64,000 nt of DNA from Lichenostomus cassidix (taxonomy: Eukaryota > Chordata > Aves > Passeriformes > Meliphagidae), in contig CM039210.1 in assembly GCA_008360975.2 (NCBI GenBank), positions 12,154,293-12,218,292 of the forward strand, read 5' to 3'. Position numbers and translations under genes: made by a program. Below are positions 23,587 through 35,606 of the stretch, in pieces; the first letter of the stretch is position 1; each line of letters starts with the position of its first letter. A model generated the notes under the pieces. The model was given only the letters and a program-made list of their open reading frames with translations, was not told where the DNA came from and did not search any database.

Positions 23587-24179
23587 TGTATTGGATCTGA
23601 CTGAGATAGAGTTCATTTTCCCATAGCAGCCCTCAGGGTGCTGTGCTTTGTATTGGGAGCTGGAAAGGTGTTGGTAACACACCAGTGTTTTGGTTACTGC
23701 TGAGCAGTGCTGTCCCTCTAACATTTCTCCCCCCTCAAGGGGCTGGGAATGGGCAAGATTCAGGGAGGGGACACAACCAGGCCAGCTGACCCAACTGACC
23801 AAATGGATATTCCATACCATATGACATCAGCTCAGATATATAAGCTAAGGGAGAGAGGAGGAATGGTGGAGGGCAGGGATGGGGGGGGAATTTGTTATTC
23901 TACAATGTTTGCCTTCCCAAGCAACCGCTACACGTGCTGAAGCCTTGCTTCCCAGGAAGTGTCTGAACATCGCTCACTGTTGGGTAGTAGAGATTATCTT
24001 TTTCCTTTGCTTATGCACACACAAACTTTTGCTTGTCTTTTTTTTTGCTTTAGTAAACTGCCTTATCTCAACCTACTAGTTGTTTTTCATCTTATTCTCT
24101 CTCCTCTGTCCCACTGGGAAGGGGAGTGATAGAGCAGCTTGGTGGACACCTGGTACCCAGCCAAGGTCAAGCCACTACA
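23587..24179 (+). mobile_element. Family H LTR, 3' LTR of the truncated ERVL
   Basis: TGTATTGGATCTGACTGAG... to ...AAGCCACTACA, 593 bp, preceded directly by ERVL internal sequence. TATATAAGCTAAGGGAGAG promoter block. No matching 5-bp duplication can be tested because the 5' end is lost. Confidence 0.9.
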
Positions 24180-24267
24180 GTGCTCTGGGATGACTGTTCT
24201 TGAGCAGGGAGGTTGGACCAGATGGCCCACTGTGGTCCCTTCCAACCGTATTCATTCTGTGATTCTG
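24180..24267 (+). mobile_element. CR1 3' end fragment
   Basis: GAGGTTGGACCAGATGG... TCCCTTCCAACC... ATTCTGTGATTCTG is the CR1 3' terminus. It may be the tail of the split CR1 at 14120-22579, with the ERVL between, because strand and order agree. About 0.5 kb of expected CR1 sequence is missing. Confidence 0.75.
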
Positions 24268-27094
24268 TTTCAAAATTCTTCTGCCTGATGAGAAAAGATA
24301 GTGTGGTATCTGCACTACAAAATGGCACACAGTGCAAAACTCCTGTAGCAAATTGCGACCCAAGCTGGTAAACTGGTAAATCCACATGAAACTACTTTAC
24401 CATTTAAAACTGTGAACACTCAATGAGCTTCTAGTTGAATGCATTCCAGCTGCCATGACAGCCCTGCCCAAACTTTTATCCAAACTCAAGTCAATAAATC
24501 TAAAAGGTGATATGTCATACAGACTCACAGCCTCGGGTTTCTGCTTGGGTAGCTGCATTTCATCCCATCATGCTCTTTCTTATTAGACATGGTTAAATGA
24601 ATACTAAACTAGCCATACTTACTAAACACAGAAAAAAACTCCTTGTGTTCCTTGTTTGTGGTCTAGCGGGTCTTGTCCCAGATGTTTTCCCATTCTTGAG
24701 GAAAAATGGAGAGAAAGGGGGCAAAGTCTAATTTATCTGGAATAAACATCTACAGACACAGACAACAACATCTTGAGGATTTGCATCTTCCTCATCTGTT
24801 GCCAAGTTGTGAAAAAGTATTAGAAAAAAAAATGGAATCAATTTTCCTGTGTAGATACAGACTGTTCTGCTATTTATAGGAGCAGTCAGGGAATTGCTAC
24901 CACATGAAACTCACTATTTTTCTTTGCTTCCTGAAAATTGATTATTACCTGCACTGGAAAGCTTCTGCTCTTGAAGCTGTTCTGCCTCAAGGAAAGGTGT
25001 GAATAGGTAAAAAAGAAATTATCTAGGCTTCTGACAGCTGTCCTTCAGGTACCTGTGTAACTCTATTTTAACAGCTTCCTGCTGTCATTAAGGAGATGGC
25101 ATGAAAAGCTGGGGAGAAGACTAGAAATGAGAAAAACAAAGCCTACAGTTTTGCAGACTATTCTTATGAAATAATAAAACAACTATTTTAAGAAAAAAGT
25201 ATAAATTCATTTATAGGATATTAGAACCACAAACAATGAGAAGCATGGATTTACAACAAACAGATCATGTTTGAGAAATCTGATTTTTAAAGATAGATTT
25301 GCAAAATTAGTAGATTAAGGAGAAGTTATCTTTGGCTCTTACTATATTATTTAATACAGTATCCTATACAATTGGAAAATCTATTCATAATTGCAATGTA
25401 TAGAAGAATGTTTATTCATGGTGGCTTTGAAAAAAAAATCTTTGTTCTGAGTTACAAAAATATAGCTAAAATATTATTAAAGATAATTTATTATTTGAGC
25501 TGCTATTTCTAGGGTGGTTTTTTTTTACTCTAGCTCAAATATCACCTAGTATCTTCAGTAATGACTTCTATGAAATTCACAGATGGCAGTATATCAAGTA
25601 GAGTTGCAAAGGCTGGCAATGATAGAGAAGTATCTCAAAACAACTGAAGATATTAGAACTACCAGAATAGATTCACCAGAGTACTATTCTGGCTTTATAC
25701 TAATACAACTATAATTTCAGTGGCATTCCATAGACTTAAAAATGAAACTTAATAGTAAATCAAACACAGGAAATGGAAAAGAATAATGGAGATGCCAACA
25801 GCAAAATTAAAACAAATAAAAACTTTTAAACATAAAGTAGAGGAGGCATGAGCTGAACATATTTTCAACTGACAGGAAAAAAAATTGAAAGATCACTGAA
25901 TATATACCAAGTAAAACAAATAAGAAATCTTGTTCAGACTGAAATTTAAAACTGTGGGAAATTTATAAGCAGATATTCATCTCTATTACATTATAAGCCA
26001 CAGAATTTTACCACATTTCTTTCTCAAAAGCCATAAATAAGAAATGACTGCTTAGCTACCTGTGGAATTACATCTTCATCAATAGACAACTTATTTTCAG
26101 GACAATTCTAAGCTCAAAATGGAGTTCAGAGGAGAGTAACAAATAGAAAACAAATAGAAGATAAGACAGAGAAGAGCAGAACCGAAATGGTAAGAAACAA
26201 ACACCCAAATGTTACAAGAAAATACCTGAACTGTAAGCTGACAGTCAGAACTACCAAGCTGTGAAATAATCTCTCAGAAGAGATGGAAAAACTCTATTCA
26301 TTGTCATAGTTAAAACTAGGCTGTATGACATACTAGAAGGACTACTAATGGGAATAGTGATGAATTAACAGAAATTACTGGCAATGATGAAACAACTCTA
26401 GCCTGGTTTTGATTTTTTTAAAAATAATAATACTAGGGTTAAATGAATACATATATATATATATATCCTGAGAAAATCAACTTTTATTGTGAGAAACCTG
26501 TATCAGACATATACGTAGGATGACTTGTTCAGTGTGCTTTAGTTGAGATAATCATCTTAAATGCTCTAGTACATAAAATTGGGTGGATTCATAGTTCAGT
26601 GGGGTGATATGAAATGCCTTAACCTGATACATAAACTGAGGAGAAGTATTTCCTTCTGAACAACATGAAATATCTGTCTCTGCCCACTGACTCTATAGGG
26701 AGCTCAAACATCCCTTCAGAACAATTCAGTAGTCCTGTACATTTTGTGAGAAGCTACATTTGAATCAACTGAAAGAAAATTTATTGGTCTGGATAGGTTC
26801 CTTCAGGTAAGATTCAGAATACAAACCTTATTCTGAGGTTAGATCCCTGAAAGAGGAGAAGAAACCCATTTTGTTCTTAGTCTAGTATTTAGACCACTTG
26901 ACTGGTTTAAGTCCATCTTCTAAAACACAGTGTCTGAATTAATGAACAACCTTTATTTCTAAAAGGAATGATTGTTAAACTTATGACACTGAACCTTCCA
27001 ACCAACTGCCATTTGAAGCCGTAAAGACCATCTCATGCACATTTTAAAAAATCCTGTTGTTAATGTGTTCTCAGTGAACTAACAGTTCTCTGTG
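24268..27094. other. AT-rich intronic DNA
   Basis: No gene or repeat recognised apart from a short (AT)n run near 26450-26466. Confidence 0.5.
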
Positions 27095-27410
27095 TTTTTA
27101 TAGCAGGACATCTCTTTCCCCAGAAGAGCTTACCTGTTGCTTGTTAACCAGTCAGAAAGCGCAAACAGGACAAGCTGTCTTTTAGTAGGTTATTTTGGCA
27201 CCATGGGAGTAACACTCCCAGCTGACAATAAACATCTTGCTGTGGAAGTGAGATCTGGCAAGATAAGTTGGATTTCTGACTGACAGACACCTCACTTTAC
27301 AAGCTATAAAAGCTACATGAAACTTTCACAAAGCAGAATTTTTCTGCACATTCCCTGGAAACGTGTGGAGTTTCTCCCCTAAGTGGGGATTTGATTCCCT
27401 CACATTATGC
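27095..27410 (+). repeat. Family O repeat, uninterrupted copy
   Basis: Same sequence as 8914-9065 plus 11076-11250, here contiguous (CAGCTGACAATAAACATCTTGCTGTGG). TATAAAAGC near 27306 suggests an LTR promoter. Borders approximate. Confidence 0.55.
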
Positions 27411-27750
27411 ATGTATTTTTTAGAAAAATACTTTCCATCATTCATAGATAAATTCAGCTCTTCTCTATTCATCACCCTCAGAATAATTTAGTAATAAAAT
27501 ATAACCAACACATTAAAATGCTTTTAATATATTAAAAATGAGAACTGTAAAATGGGGAGTGGAGCAGAAGAAATTTTTTCCATTACATAGGAAAAGGACT
27601 CTATAATATAAAAATCATAAGTAACTTGCTATATTTTCATCGGTTCAGTCTAAAAATGTAAACCATCAGAAAAGGTCACTGTTTCTCTATTATTTATTCT
27701 GACAGATGCCAATTTTTGTCACAAATCATTTTTCTTGAGAAATTACTTAC

Positions 27751-27897
27751 TCTAAAAAACTGGTGATGTAATCCCAACTGCAGGCTGACCAAGAGAAAGG
27801 GTTTGTGTTTACTGTAATATGAGCTGCCATTAGCTTTGCTGCTTCATGACCTTTGGTCCCACAGGAATTTCCAATTCTATCATGATTCATATCAAAA
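27751..27897 (-). pseudogene. ADAMTS6: ADAMTS6-like exon: third zinc His and end of protease domain
   Basis: On the minus strand a CAG acceptor precedes 27897 and a GTAAGT donor follows 27751. The 147-nt exon enters in phase 2 and leaves in phase 2, matching the exons at 50992-51097 and 6158-6299. It reads (N)[16 protein letters not shown]... ending ...DYITSFL. The ADAMTS zinc site is HExxHxxGxxHD; the Gly at its turn is Asp here and the residue after the last Asp is Arg, where ADAMTS6 as I remember it has Gly at both. Another Arg appears as Trp (CSWDY). These look like G-to-A and C-to-T transitions. There are no stops or frameshifts. With the loss of the first His in the upstream exon, a catalytically active product is unlikely. 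Confidence 0.85.
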
Positions 27898-30726
27898 CTG
27901 CCCAAAAGATGAGAGAAACCACCCATTATTCTTCTGCAGCACCAGACAGCTCTTAAAACTTTATGTGATTTTTACAGAAATCATGCTCGGACCTAAAAGA
28001 ACATACTTAGTACAGAGAAGTTTACATGGAGAATCAGGATCAGTCAAGTTCTGTTTAGTTTATTCAGATCTCAGAATACTGTGCAACTATGTCACTTTTT
28101 TCCACAGACTTTCTTACTCTTCATTTGGAAATACAAATTTATTAAAGCACTCCATTTTGATTTTCTATAAACTTTTAGAACTTACTGCCAGAAGATACAA
28201 ATGGTGGTAGATTAGAGGTTGGCCATTTATCTACTGACAAGAGTATTTCATACCACTTTCTTTGCTGAAAATGGTGACAATGCTGTTATGTTAATCTGAA
28301 CATATTGCTCCAGAATATGGTATAAAAATACAAGATTTTCATGTGACTCTGAGCTTTAATACACTGGACACAGTTTTACCTCTTCAGCTGATCATAACAA
28401 ACTAAAAGCACAAGTTTTGCTAATTCCTACTCCCCAAACCCATTAATTGCATGGATATAAAAAAGTAACCTCTGAATGATGCATGTTTCCTATAGGCTGA
28501 GGAAGGACTTCATCAAAAGAGCATGACTTCCATGCCTATAGGATGTCTCCCTGTGGAATATCTATTCTGTAGCAATGTCTGCATGTATCTAGCATAGTGT
28601 GTGATGTCTCATAAATGCAGAAAGTCATATGCTATACTATACATGGGAAAGGTCTGACTGACACCTTAGATTATTATATCATCAAACAGAGAATACCCCC
28701 TAGCATATAAAAAATATCACATTAAAAACACTCATCAGAGCAACATACGTGCTATAAGGAAACTTTCAGACCAGCGTCAATTGTTATAATCAGTTGTGGA
28801 TATTGATATATATTTTGAGAGGAAAAAGAGTTAATGTCCAATACAACAAACTGAACTTGAATTTTACAACGAATTAAAAGGAACTTTATTGGCCTAGTTC
28901 TCAACTGCCATAATTTCCCAGAATTAGGGGTACCTAAAATAAAACATTTCATTTTGAATTACGTCTGGACAATTTCTTAAAATAGAAAACCTTAGTTTTT
29001 AATAATATCTATTAATTACTCCCTCTATAGAAATGGGCTCTTAGGTATGTGGGAAAGAATTGAATTGGATCATATTGACTTTCTGATATCCAAGCTTATC
29101 CCTAGTTAGTGTATTCCCTTTGTCAAAGAAATTCTATAGACTTCAACTTTCTGGGAAACTAATATCTTTTGGGCCAATCATAAAAAAGGGGAAAAAACCA
29201 ACAAAGTTTGTAATCTAATAGTTTTTCTTCTTTTACCTATTCTCCTTATGAAAAATATGTTGTTGCTCGTGGTGGCAGTGTCTGATAAAAAGCATGTCTT
29301 TGAAGCTGCTATTCCTGATACACACAGGAACTCAATGCTTTTTCATGAGCTAATGGTATTCTCATTTTTTATAACTGTTAATTCACCTAGATAATCTATT
29401 CCCTTCCAAGAAGGCTCTTCTACTTGCCCCTGCTTCTGAATTCATGAGGAAACTAATCATTAGGTGCAAATAATTTTTTCTGATGCTGTTACAATTTACT
29501 TACCTTTTTCAAATTGACTAAACACATGCAGACTGCATTTCTTTCACTGTCTAAAACTACCAGTAAAATTCTGCCTTTTAAAAGACAGTCAGGTGAGCAA
29601 GGAGAGAGTGAGAAGTCTCAGCTGACACATGAGGTTTTCCATTAAATGGCCTTTCTCAAAGAAAAATGTTTAGCCCAACAGCTCTGAATCACTTTTTGTC
29701 CCCAAGCATTATGACTCCTCTTTTCCCAAGAGAGACCCTATATTACATTTAAGAACTGTGGAAAGCAGCAGTACCAAGAACTTTAAAACCATAATTAAAA
29801 CTCTCCTGCAATTTCTCTATAGCTTTGTATCCTTCTTAAAAAAATGATAAGGAAGCAGCACCTCTGACTAGTACTTTACTAACATCTGCAATGGAACAGA
29901 TTTTTTTTTCTTGGCAATCTTTTTCCTTGTATCTGAAAAAATATCTGAGGGATTTGTAGTGCACATTCAATTTAAGATCTGACCTCAAAAATTACAGGGA
30001 AGATAACTGATTTCAGCTGTACTGAATAAAACAGCAATAGATAAACAGAGACCCTGGAGTATAAACAGAGGGAAGGATGCAAATGTAAGCTCATCTACCT
30101 TTTATCTTGTGAAGGAACAGTACTGCAGGTCCCTACAATTTCACTTCTATTTAAGATGAGATTGCTGATTTGTTGCCAAAACACTTATTGCTGATGTATC
30201 TAAAATGACAAAAGTTATTTTTGTGAGACAGCCAAGATGCTTCCATCTTGATTTATTAACCGATCATTTAAGATTCAGAGAAGACAGATCCAAACCAATC
30301 TGAATGCTCTTCAGTACTGTTCACAGAGGTTTATTTTGTATAGCATTCACTTTTAGAGCACTGAAGTTATCTGAAATGTGCTGCTCAGGTGAACTGGTTT
30401 TTTGTCACTTGTTAGCAATTATCCCTGCTTTCCAATTGTAGTACTAATGATCTACATTTCCTAGCTTTCTTAGAGTTTGGAGCATTCAGAACTGCAGAGA
30501 ACATGATCTGATTTTTTTTTTTAAATACAGCAGGATATGTTCATCTTTTAGTCACAGATTCATGAGTTATAGGAAGAATTTGGACTAGTTCTTTTAAAAC
30601 AGTGTCTCTTACTTTGCTCTGCCACTTGTAAAACAGCATAAGAAGAAAGTACCATAGACTGAGAATCTTTAGTCAGGTGAGTCAACCAAGTTACAGGAAT
30701 AAAAGCAAGAGAGATATTGTAAAATT
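27898..30726. other. AT-rich intronic DNA
   Basis: No coding or repeat match recognised. The open frame at 27836-28210 on the plus strand is antisense to the exon and not a gene. Confidence 0.5.
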
Positions 30727-30732
30727 AAGCTC

Positions 30733-31357
30733 TGTTGCGGTTTTGAGGATGTTGCAGCAGACTTGACCCTAGAGCTTCTCTACCCAGCCCAGTTCAGCGC
30801 CTCAGTGCTCCAAACTCTCTGTCCCAGGGCTGGACACTGCGCTCTCACCGGCCGGGGAGCTATAAGGCTAGCTCTGGTTCGTCTGCTTCCACAACCGGCG
30901 GTGATAAAGGAGGCGAGGAGGGTCTATGCGTTGTGTCCATGGAAGATGTTTATTCGCATGGTGCAGCAGAGGCCAACGACCTCCCCGAGGCAGAGATGCC
31001 TCGAGGGCGAAGGCCTCACATGCACAGCCACATGTGGAGCATAAACACACGTGGAGCATAGACAGCAAGATGGCGGAGGGTAAGGGGTTTTATAGGGAAA
31101 CAGAGAGGGGCAGGGACAGCACACAGGCCCAGTGACCTCTGGGTACAGGGGAGGTACAGGGGCGGAGTTAGGAGTACAGGAACCAATAGGGGAAACCCGA
31201 GGGAGTGGCCAGGGCCACGTGGGGTTAGGGTACAGGAACCAATAGGGAAAACTGGGGGCGTGGCTAGGACTATGTGGAGTAGGGAAGGCAGGACAATAGG
31301 TGACAAGTACAGTCGTTAAGAAAGGGGTGTGGGGAACTTGCAGCCATTATCACAATA
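30733..31357 (-). mobile_element. Family J solo LTR, copy 1 (6-bp duplication)
   Basis: 625-bp LTR read on the minus strand: two CCAAT-type boxes, CCCTATAAAACCCC as TATA, and CGAATAAACATC as poly(A) region, in that order. Duplication AAGCTC at 30727-30732 and 31358-31363. The high end reads CACAATA where copy 2 has CACAACA. The 6-bp duplication suggests class II. Confidence 0.9.
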
Positions 31358-31363
31358 AAGCTC

Positions 31364-32259
31364 TTAATCTTTTTGTCCACTATCAGAGGCTGATTTACAG
31401 CTACATAACTACATCTAACTTATTTGGGAAAAATAAACATCTATTTTAAGAAGATAAAAGAAACTTTAACCTTAAGAAGTTTTATTATACTAATTATTTG
31501 CACTGAGAAAGACAAAATGTACATGTATACTAAGGGTGAAATGGGTAATTTTCAAGCTAAGTATCTTGACTCATGTTTGTTGGTAGATTTTTGTTCACTG
31601 CCTCAGCATGGCAATTTAGATACACTGCTCTCACAATATTTACGGAGAATGAAGCAAGGGGCGGGAAAGGGTTGTGAAGTGTACCAGTGAAGAATGCTTT
31701 TAAAATTTTGAACAGTAAATTTTTACTACAGAAGAAGATGGAAGGCGTACCTGAACAAGTATCCTTGTGTTAGTTATAAGATCTAAAGGGCAAATTATAA
31801 TTTGCTTGTAAAAACTGCCAGCTTATTTCCTTAGGTAAAATATATCCACTTTTCATCAACTTTTTTTTTGAGTTGTACTTATTCCCATAATTATTTAAAA
31901 GATGTCATTTAAATCTATGGATGTATTTCATATAGCTTAGAAGGTCTATTTGCAACCTACATTGAAAAAAAAATTAAAAAATTAAGAGACAGCTTCACTG
32001 TATCTGCAAATGTTACTATATTTTTAATTGCCTTTTCTTAGTGAGATTAGAACAGGAAGAAAGGGAAAACTAGCATGTTTCAGCATTATCTTGTTCAACT
32101 AAAGGAAAGTGAATTTGCAAAAAATCTATTAATAAAGAATAGAATATTTTTCTCTTATAATAGCAGAGCTATGAACTACATGTAACCCACACAGCTATTT
32201 CTGTGTGGACATATATGGTATTTTTGTTAATTATTTTCATCCCTACTACCAGTGTAATA
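31364..32259. other. AT-rich DNA between two family J LTRs
   Basis: About 0.9 kb with no retroviral coding similarity, so it is not a provirus interior. Confidence 0.6.
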
Positions 32260-32265
32260 TTTATG

Positions 32266-32986
32266 TGTTGCGGTTTAAGGAATGTTATAGCAGACCTTAC
32301 CCGAGAGCGTCTCTGCCCAGCCCGGTTCAGCGCCTCAGTGCAGCAAACCCTATGTCTCAGGGCTGGTCACTGCGCTCTCACCGGCCAGGGAGCCACAAGG
32401 CTTGTTCTGGTTTCGTCTGCTTCCACAACTGGCGATGATAAAGGAGGCAAGGAGGGTCTACGCAGAGCGTCCATGGAAGGTTTTATTCACATGGCTGCAC
32501 CAGAGGCCAAAGACCTCCCCTGGTGCACAGACCATGTGCATAGACGCACATGCTGCATAGACAGCCACATGCACAGACTACATGGTGCATAGACTACATG
32601 GTGCATAGACTACACGGTGCATAGACTACACATGCACAGACAACAAGATAGCAGAGGGTGAGGAGTTTTATAGGGAAACAGAGGGGGGGGCGGGGACAGC
32701 ACACAGGCCCAGTGTGGCACAGGGGCAGTACATGGGCGGAGTTAGGGTACAGGAACCAATAGGGAAAACCTGAGGGAGTGGCCAGGACCTGGGCAGAGTT
32801 AGGGTACAGGAACCAATAGGGAAAACTGAAGGGCGTGGCCAGGACCACGTGGGGTGGGGAAAGGCAGAACAATGGCAGAAGGCTACACATTAAGGAAGAA
32901 ATGGGTGGGGACAGTAGAACAATAGAGAAAGGGTAAACACATTAAGAAAGGGGTGTGTGGAGGAAACTGCAGCTTTTATCACAACA
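32266..32986 (-). mobile_element. Family J solo LTR, copy 2 (6-bp duplication)
   Basis: 721-bp minus-strand LTR with duplication TTTATG at 32260-32265 and 32987-32992. Longer than copy 1 because of a 16-bp tandem array and a repeated block around GGTACAGGAACCAATAGGG. Confidence 0.92.
32581..32628. repeat. 16-bp tandem repeat in family J LTR
   Basis: Three near-identical units of CATGGTGCATAGACTA plus partial units on both sides. Copy 1 of the LTR has only degenerate equivalents. Confidence 0.85.
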
Positions 32987-33179
32987 TTTATGAATTTATA
33001 TGATGTTATGGTATATTTTTGGAGAAAATACTATCTTCATGTTTTTATAGCAATAGAAGGCAAGCACTCTTTTTCTTTTTACTGTATCCTCCATACCATG
33101 TCATAAGAAGTTCTCCCCTCTCTCTCAAAATGGAAAACCTTCATTTATTTCTAGCCAATGGTCCAAATGTATTGGTTAT

Positions 33180-33644
33180 TGTCCTAGGTTGCAATATAGA
33201 TGTAGTTAAGTATTCTATTACCACCAGCTGTGGGCCGTTAGCTGCTATCACCTGCTAATGACCCACCCCGCATGACAGGCAATGGGCCATCAGGGACCCA
33301 CCGTGTGACTCATGGACTTATCTCATCCCATTGTGGGATGCTCTGCCCAGGAGGGAGGAACCAGGTGTTCCCACGTGGATATAACCTGGCCTTGGAACTG
33401 CCTGAGCTAGCCCTGTCTACTGGGTTCCCAGAGGACCAGAGCTACCACTGGATCTTCAGCTGGAGACTAGACCTTCACAGGATCACCGCTTCAACTGGAC
33501 TACTTCAGTCGGACTGCTACCACCACCCTAACAGGGTGTTAGGTTCTATCTGACTTTGTCAGTGCTTTTCCTTGTATTATTTCACTTATTTTAATTTCAA
33601 TCTTGACTTGTGATCTCCCACTGGTTTGTTTTCAAACCAATACA
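33180..33644 (+). mobile_element. Family A solo LTR (ERVL)
   Basis: 465-bp TGTCCTAGGTTGC... to ...TTTTCAAACCAATACA, flanked by GTTAT at 33175-33179 and 33645-33649. Same family as the LTRs of the provirus at 58156. A single U3 unit (no ~50-bp duplication). CTGGATATAACCTGG as TATA region. Confidence 0.95.
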
Positions 33645-33649
33645 GTTAT

Positions 33650-34785
33650 AGCTTCATAATTGCACACAAATTGCAAATCACCTTTAAATTACATTATAAA
33701 GAAAAAAAAAAGTATGGTCTTGAAAAATCTATTTATTTTGAGAACACAAACACTAATAGCATTTATTGAAACTACCTGATATTGCATTTTTGTCCTCAAG
33801 GGAGTATCAAATTACTTTACACTCTATTTCTATGTTTTAATGTGGATTTTAACCTTAACTGTTGATTTCCTGCATTTGGAAATCCTTAAATGGTTTGGAG
33901 CATCCCTAATCCTTTATTCAGAAGTAATGCAGAATTTACAACTTTGACTTTAGTGAAACATATTACTTCCCTGAAAATTTGGGAAACAAACTAATTGAAT
34001 AATGGTAGTTTTATAGCAAGCATACCTGCCATGAAATTAAACATAATTTTAGCATAACATTTTACCCCGTTTACTTTCTAAATACCATTATTTTCTTTGA
34101 GTTAGGGCTGATGATCAAACACCCAATCAAATACAATTTTGATGTATTAACATAATTTAGTATTAAATAACATATGGAGCTTTTAAAAACACAGCAATTT
34201 TGCATTTACTGAAAAAATGCAGCTTATTCAGAAACCTTAACTTTCTTATGGGGAAATATACTTCTATGGGAATATTAGAAAATATAGAGCACAAATTTCT
34301 CCTCCTGGTTTACATTGCTACAGCTATCTAGCTTTCATTCCAGAGGAGTAACATAAAGAAAAGTTTGTGTACTACAAAAAGCTGGATTATGAATGCAACA
34401 GGTCTCTGCACTGTAGGTCAAAGTGGAAAGTATTGTCTCTAATCAGGAAGCAAACCTCTGAGCTCAGATTTCCTTTGGAAATTCATGATGCTCTGAAGGT
34501 TTCTATAATCTTCCTCTTCATCGCCATTTATTCTTACAGTTTTGTTAAGATCTGTGTGGGAAAAAGACTGGGGGTAAAATTACATTTTAATAAACAGAGA
34601 TTGTGGTCAGTATGCCCAACTCCCCCCACACAATATATGCTAATGGGGAAAATGCAGTTGCTATTCCCTGGATGGAATAGGGTCAGCATGCCCAACTTCC
34701 CACACACAATACCTGCTAAGGGGTACTAAATGGAGGGTGGGGCGGAGTGGAGACACCTCAGCCAGGCTCTGTTGAAACCCTTGCA
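33650..34785. other. AT-rich DNA with a 76-bp tandem duplication
   Basis: Mostly unique. At 34605 and again at 34681 the block GGTCAG(T/C)ATGCCCAACT...CACACAATA recurs with a period of 76 bp (second copy partial, to about 34730). Confidence 0.7.
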
Positions 34786-35601
34786 TGTCCTAGGTTGCAA
34801 TATAGATGTATTTAAGTATTCTATTACCACCAGCCGGTCCTGCCCAGTCCAAACCTTTGCACACAGTGGATGGAAATAAAGTCCCTGTGGTACACATAAG
34901 AGGTTTTTTAGGAAAGACTGTTTGGATTAGTCCCACCTCAGGAGGCAAAGGCAAGCCCATCCGTGGGGTTGTTTTTGCCCAAGGACCTGGTTATACTTGG
35001 TGGGTGATGAAGGCAGATGGGGAAACCCGTTGTGTCCCACAAGGAGACCTTATCTTAAGTGAGAACTGTGTAGATGGTAATAGAATAAGGGGTGGATAAT
35101 GTCCTAGGTTGCAATATAGATGTATTTAAGTATTCTATTACCACCAGCTGTGGGCCGTTAGCTGTTATCACCTGCTAATGACCCACTCTGGATGACAGGC
35201 AATGGGCCATCCATTAGCTCTTATCAGCTGCTAGTGACCCACCCCGCATGACAGACAATGGGCCATCAGGGACCCACCGTGTGACTCATGGACTTATCCC
35301 ATTGTGGGATGCTCTGCCCAGGAGGGAGGAGCCAGGTGTTCCCACCTGGATATAACCTGGCCTTGGAACTGCCTGAGCTAGCCCTGTCTACTGGGTTCCC
35401 AGAGGACAAGAGCTACCACTGGACCTTCAGCTGGAGACCAGACCTTCACAGGATCACTGCTTGAACTGAACTACTTTAGTTGGACTGCTACCACCACCCT
35501 AACTGGGTGTCAGGTTGTATTTGACTTTGTCAGTGCTTTTCCTTGTATTATTTCACTTATTGACTTGTGATCTCCCACTGGTTTGTTTTCAAACCAATAC
35601 A
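34786..35601 (+). mobile_element. Internally deleted family A ERVL provirus
   Basis: Flanked by TTGCA at 34781-34785 and 35602-35606, so it is one integration. It holds the first ~49 bp of a 5' LTR (34786-34834). That jumps directly into the last ~265 bp of pol (integrase C-terminal region, 34835-35099), followed by a complete 3' LTR (35100-35601). The rest of the 5' LTR, gag, and most of pol are gone. The junction falls where both parents share an AGC(T) stretch. Not autonomous. Confidence 0.93.
35100..35601 (+). mobile_element. Family A 3' LTR with duplicated U3 block
   Basis: 502 bp. Relative to 33180-33644 it has a ~50-bp duplication (TGACC CAC...GGGCCAT repeated) and lacks a short stretch near the 3' end. 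Preceded by AATAAGGGGTGGATAA, the likely polypurine tract. Confidence 0.9.
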
Positions 35602-35606
35602 TTGCA

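Noticed and set aside
27836..28210. 124-codon plus-strand frame
   Set aside because: Its start overlaps the ADAMTS6-like exon in antisense and the rest is AT-rich intron; no domain seen.
32560..32645. CRISPR-like array
   Set aside because: Direct 16-bp tandem units without spacers inside a eukaryotic LTR.
30733..32986. Family J pair as a short provirus
   Set aside because: Each LTR has its own distinct 6-bp duplication and the interior lacks retroviral sequence.
34806..35099. 97-codon frame as a gene
   Set aside because: It begins in LTR sequence and continues into an integrase C-terminal scrap of a collapsed ERVL; no independent start or promoter.
33180..35601. Family A LTRs at 33180 and 35100 as one provirus
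   Set aside because: GTTAT brackets the first alone and TTGCA brackets 34786-35601; they are separate insertions.
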